A DNA stretch of 7,718 nt, from assembly GCA_014376915.1 (NCBI GenBank), contig JACMQP010000135.1, positions 1 to 7,718 on the forward strand, given 5' to 3'. This stretch comes from Ramlibacter sp. Its GTDB lineage: Bacteria > Pseudomonadota > Gammaproteobacteria > Burkholderiales > Burkholderiaceae. The position numbers and the translations under genes are program-made. Below are positions 5,685 through 7,718 of this stretch, one piece after another. Positions within the stretch are counted from its first letter, which is position 1. Each line of letters opens with the position of its first letter. A model generated the notes under the pieces. It was not told the DNA's origin, made no database searches, and saw only the letters and a program-made list of their open reading frames with translations.

Positions 5685-6418
5685 TTGCGGCGGCTGGGCG
5701 CCTTGCTCGCGGTCTTCTTCGCCGGCGCCTTCTTGGTCGGCGCCTTCTTCGCGGGCGGCTTGCCGACCACCTTCACCGGCGTCTTGCTGCCGGTCCTGGC
5801 GGCGGGCCGGGCTGCCGATTTTCCTGCCGGCTGGGCGCGGGTGCGGCCGACCGTGGGACGCGACGCGCCCTTCCTGGCCGGCGTCGCCCGCGCTTTTTCT
5901 TCCTTGGCCTCGCGCTCGGCAGCCTTCACCGCGGTCTTGGCCGCGCTGCTGCGGCGCAGTGAAGTCATCTCGCCCTCGGCGACCTTTTTGCCGGCCTTCT
6001 TGGCCGGGGCTTTCGGCTCCGGCGCGGACGCTTCGGCCGGCTTGGGCGCGCCGAACTTCAGCCGCACCGGCTTGTCGCCCCAGATCTCTTCGAGGTGGTA
6101 GTACTGGCGGATCGCCGGCTGCATGATGTGCGCGACGGCGGCGCCACAGTCGACGATGATCCATTCGCCGTTTTCCTCGCCTTCGATGCGCGGCTTGGGG
6201 AAGCCGGCTTCACGCACCGCGTCGCGCACGCTGGAGGCGAGCGCCTTGGTCTGGCGGTTGGAAGTGCCCGAAGCCACGATCACGCGCTCGAACAGCGGCG
6301 AAAGGTGTTCGGTGTTGAAAACCTGGATGTCGTGCGCCTTCACATCTTCCAGGCCATCGACGATGGCCCGCTGAAGTTTTTGCGTGTCTTTTCTTGCGGA
6401 GGCGGCGTCTTGGGTCAT
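5681..6418 (-). CDS. rsfS: Ribosomal silencing factor RsfS with long basic C-terminal tail
   Basis: RsfS binds ribosomal protein uL14 (L14) on the 50S subunit and blocks joining with 30S, shutting down translation when nutrients are short. The conserved RsfS/DUF143 domain spans about residues 12-121: [16 protein letters not shown] (20-35), [16 protein letters not shown] (46-61), [13 protein letters not shown] (80-92) and YYHLEEIWG (106-114). This core is complete and ends where most family members end (E. coli has 105 residues). Here the protein runs to 245 residues: positions 125-245 form a tail made mainly of Lys, Ala, Pro, Arg and Thr, with a charged stretch around 160-177 and pentapeptide repeats near the end. 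The tail resembles histone H1-like or AlgP-like segments and should be disordered and strongly positive. It is in frame to a TGA that overlaps the rlmH ATG, so it is not a frameshift artefact. The ATG at 6418 shares its A with the nadD stop (TGATG); there is no Shine-Dalgarno, pointing to coupled re-initiation. Confidence 0.96.
   Translation of the reverse strand: MTQDAASARKDTQKLQRAIVDGLEDVKAHDIQVFNTEHLSPLFERVIVASGTSNRQTKALASSVRDAVREAGFPKPRIEGEENGEWIIVDCGAAVAHIMQPAIRQYYHLEEIWGDKPVRLKFGAPKPAEASAPEPKAPAKKAGKKVAEGEMTSLRRSSAAKTAVKAAEREAKEEKARATPARKGASRPTVGRTRAQPAGKSAARPAARTGSKTPVKVVGKPPAKKAPTKKAPAKKTASKAPSRRK
5714..5761 (-). repeat. Short in-frame tandem repeats encoding [10 protein letters not shown] pentapeptides
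   Basis: Within the rsfS tail, a roughly 15-base unit recurs: CGGCGCCTTCTT occurs at 5723-5734 and again at 5738-5749 on the + strand, and a diverged unit lies at about 5753-5761. It encodes residues 220-235, which read as [17 protein letters not shown] 15-base period keeps the frame, so copy number can change without harming the gene. Confidence 0.7.
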
Positions 6419-7011
6419 CAGTGGGATGGGTAAAGGTGATGTTGGGCAATATAGCCTGCAACGGCCGCCGGAACCAGACCGGAAATGTCCTGCCCGGCGC
6501 TGGCACGCTGCCGGATTTCGGTCGAACTGACTGGCATTGGCGGCAATTCCACCGGCTTGCGCCGTCCAGGCGGCAATCGTGAGGCATCAAAAGGTGGCGC
6601 ATCCGAGGTGGGACGGGCCCGAGCAGCTATCGAAATCGTAGCGAGCCGGGCGATCTCGGCGGTTTCGCGCCAGCCATGCAGCGATTCGGCCTGGTCGGCA
6701 CCGATCACCAGCAGGAATTCCGCCTGCGGAAACTCGCCATGCAGCTCGCGCAGCGTGTCCACCGTGAAGGTCGGTCCCAAACGCTGCAGTTCGCGGCCGT
6801 CGACCCTGGCCCGCGGCACATCCGCAAACGCCAGTTGCGCCATCGCCAGACGGTGCGCCGCCGGCGACAGCTCGCGCGCCTTGTGCCAGGCCTGTCCGGT
6901 CGGGAACACCAGCAGCTGGTCGAGCTTCAACTGTTCCACCGCCGCGCGGGCCAACGCCACATGGCCCAGGTGCGGCGGATCGAAGGCGCCGCCGAACATA
7001 CCGATGCGCAT
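6418..7011 (-). CDS. nadD: Nicotinate-nucleotide adenylyltransferase NadD
   Basis: A 197-residue enzyme that joins nicotinate mononucleotide and ATP to give deamido-NAD and pyrophosphate, an essential step of NAD synthesis in the cytosol. The start MRIGMFGGAFDPPHLGHV carries the nucleotidyltransferase signature: GGAFDPPH (7-14) and HLGH (14-17). LLVIGADQAES (100-110) matches the family's substrate-binding stretch, and SSTEIR (162-167) is the second ATP-binding motif (ISSTxIR). Length agrees with the family (E. coli 213). I chose the ATG at 7011, where the conserved sequence begins and which lies 5 bases after the hemF stop; a GTG at 7026 would add five residues and overlap hemF. There is no good Shine-Dalgarno. 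The stop overlaps the rsfS start by one base. nadD next to rsfS is a widespread bacterial pairing. Confidence 0.96.
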   Translation of the reverse strand: MRIGMFGGAFDPPHLGHVALARAAVEQLKLDQLLVFPTGQAWHKARELSPAAHRLAMAQLAFADVPRARVDGRELQRLGPTFTVDTLRELHGEFPQAEFLLVIGADQAESLHGWRETAEIARLATISIAARARPTSDAPPFDASRLPPGRRKPVELPPMPVSSTEIRQRASAGQDISGLVPAAVAGYIAQHHLYPSH

Positions 7012-7016
7012 CAGGT

Positions 7017-7718
7017 TCAAACCCACTCCCGTCGCACCAGGAATTTACGGTACAGGTCGTCTTCGGACGTGCCAGGCGCCGGCACCTGCCGGTAGGCCCA
7101 GCTGGCCAGCGGCGGCATCGACATCAGGATCGATTCGGTGCGGCCGCCCGACTGCAGGCCGAAGTGGGTGCCACGGTCCCAGACCAGGTTGAATTCCACG
7201 TAGCGGCCGCGCCGATAGAGCTGGAAGCCGCGCTCGCGCTCGCCGTAGGGCGTGTCCTTGCGCCGGGCCAGGATCGGCAGGTAGGCGGCCAGGAAGGCGT
7301 CGCCGACCGACCGCATCATGCCGAAACCCGGCTCGAAGCCGCCCTCGGCGAAGTCGTCGAAGAAGATGCCGCCGATGCCGCGCTGCTCGCCCCGGTGCTT
7401 GAGGCTGAAGTAGTCGTCGCACCAGGCCTTGAAGCGCGGGTGCTTGTCGGGACCGAATGGCGCCAGGGCCTCGCGGCAAATGGTGTGGAAATGCACCGCA
7501 TCCTCCTCGAAGCCGTAGTACGGCGTCAGATCCATGCCGCCGCCGAACCAGGCCACCGGCTCCCCACCTTCGGGCATGGCCGACAGCATGCGCACGTTCA
7601 TGTGCACCGTCGGCGCGTACGGATTGCGCGGGTGGAACACCAGCGAGACGCCGACGGCCTCGAACGGCGCACCGGCCAGGCCCGGCCGGTGCTGGGTCGC
7701 GGAGCCCGGCAGCTTCGG
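7017..7718 (-). CDS. hemF: Oxygen-dependent coproporphyrinogen III oxidase HemF (5' end missing)
   Basis: The last 233 residues of HemF, which uses O2 to decarboxylate two propionates of coproporphyrinogen III to vinyls, giving protoporphyrinogen IX in heme synthesis. The frame is open to the window edge; by comparison with the 299-residue E. coli protein about 65-70 N-terminal residues lie outside. Visible landmarks in order are [17 protein letters not shown] with its conserved histidines, [84 protein letters not shown] and the terminal REWV. All are close to the proteobacterial consensus, so the enzyme looks functional. GTG at 7638-7640 is an internal valine codon, not a start. The use of O2 implies an aerobic or microaerobic lifestyle. 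The gene leads into nadD with a 5-base gap. Confidence 0.97.
   Translation of the reverse strand, partial: PKLPGSATQHRPGLAGAPFEAVGVSLVFHPRNPYAPTVHMNVRMLSAMPEGGEPVAWFGGGMDLTPYYGFEEDAVHFHTICREALAPFGPDKHPRFKAWCDDYFSLKHRGEQRGIGGIFFDDFAEGGFEPGFGMMRSVGDAFLAAYLPILARRKDTPYGERERGFQLYRRGRYVEFNLVWDRGTHFGLQSGGRTESILMSMPPLASWAYRQVPAPGTSEDDLYRKFLVRREWV

Noticed and set aside
5684..6046. The basic rsfS tail as a frameshift artefact or a separate gene
   Set aside because: The tail continues the rsfS frame without a break, keeps a Lys/Ala/Pro code up to the stop and meets the rlmH start at an ATGA overlap; other frames there look like shadows.
5685..6164. N-terminal extension of the rlmH frame to 6164
   Set aside because: The extra sequence overlaps the rsfS coding region out of phase and has no similarity to RlmH, whose normal 155-residue length is reached from the ATG at 5684.
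1..7718. CRISPR array, prophage, toxin-antitoxin, insertion sequence or tRNA gene
   Set aside because: No regularly spaced repeats, transposase or phage proteins, small paired ORFs or cloverleaf-like segments were seen; nearly all bases belong to recognised genes.

Overview
The window is a gene-dense, GC-rich piece of a bacterial chromosome. The proteins and gene order (hemF, nadD, rsfS, rlmH, maf, rng) fit a gammaproteobacterium, most likely of the Xanthomonadales/Rhodanobacteraceae type (Rhodanobacter or Dyella-like). This placement rests on protein resemblance, GC-richness and synteny recalled from memory, not on a database search.

There are two converging blocks. The left block (1-1052, + strand) holds the end of an MsbA-like ABC exporter and an ATGA-overlapping glycosyltransferase with a GT2-like fold. 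The right block (1119-7718, - strand) reads right to left: hemF (5' end outside the window), nadD, rsfS, rlmH, maf (yhdE type), rng, a cytosolic NodB-family polysaccharide deacetylase and a GT4 glycosyltransferase. A 66-bp convergent gap with two small inverted repeats separates the blocks. No gap exceeds 70 bp. I found no RNA gene, CRISPR array, insertion sequence or phage gene.

The right block mixes cofactor synthesis (coproporphyrinogen oxidase, NaMN adenylyltransferase), ribosome silencing and modification (RsfS, RlmH), nucleotide-pool policing (Maf) and RNA processing (RNase G). Most junctions are overlapping or nearly so (TGATG, ATGA), which suggests one translationally coupled transcript. 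Downstream of rng the theme changes to surface polysaccharide: a deacetylase and a GT4 enzyme face the exporter and the other glycosyltransferase, so the left 3 kb looks like an LPS-core or exopolysaccharide modification locus joined to a housekeeping operon.

The most unusual features are a pair of near-identical hairpin repeats (3012-3053 and 4546-4580) in the same orientation, each placed at the stop codon of a gene and together bracketing rng, and a roughly 120-residue Lys/Ala/Pro-rich, histone-H1-like tail on RsfS that ends in pentapeptide repeats. Everything else appears to be intact members of known families.
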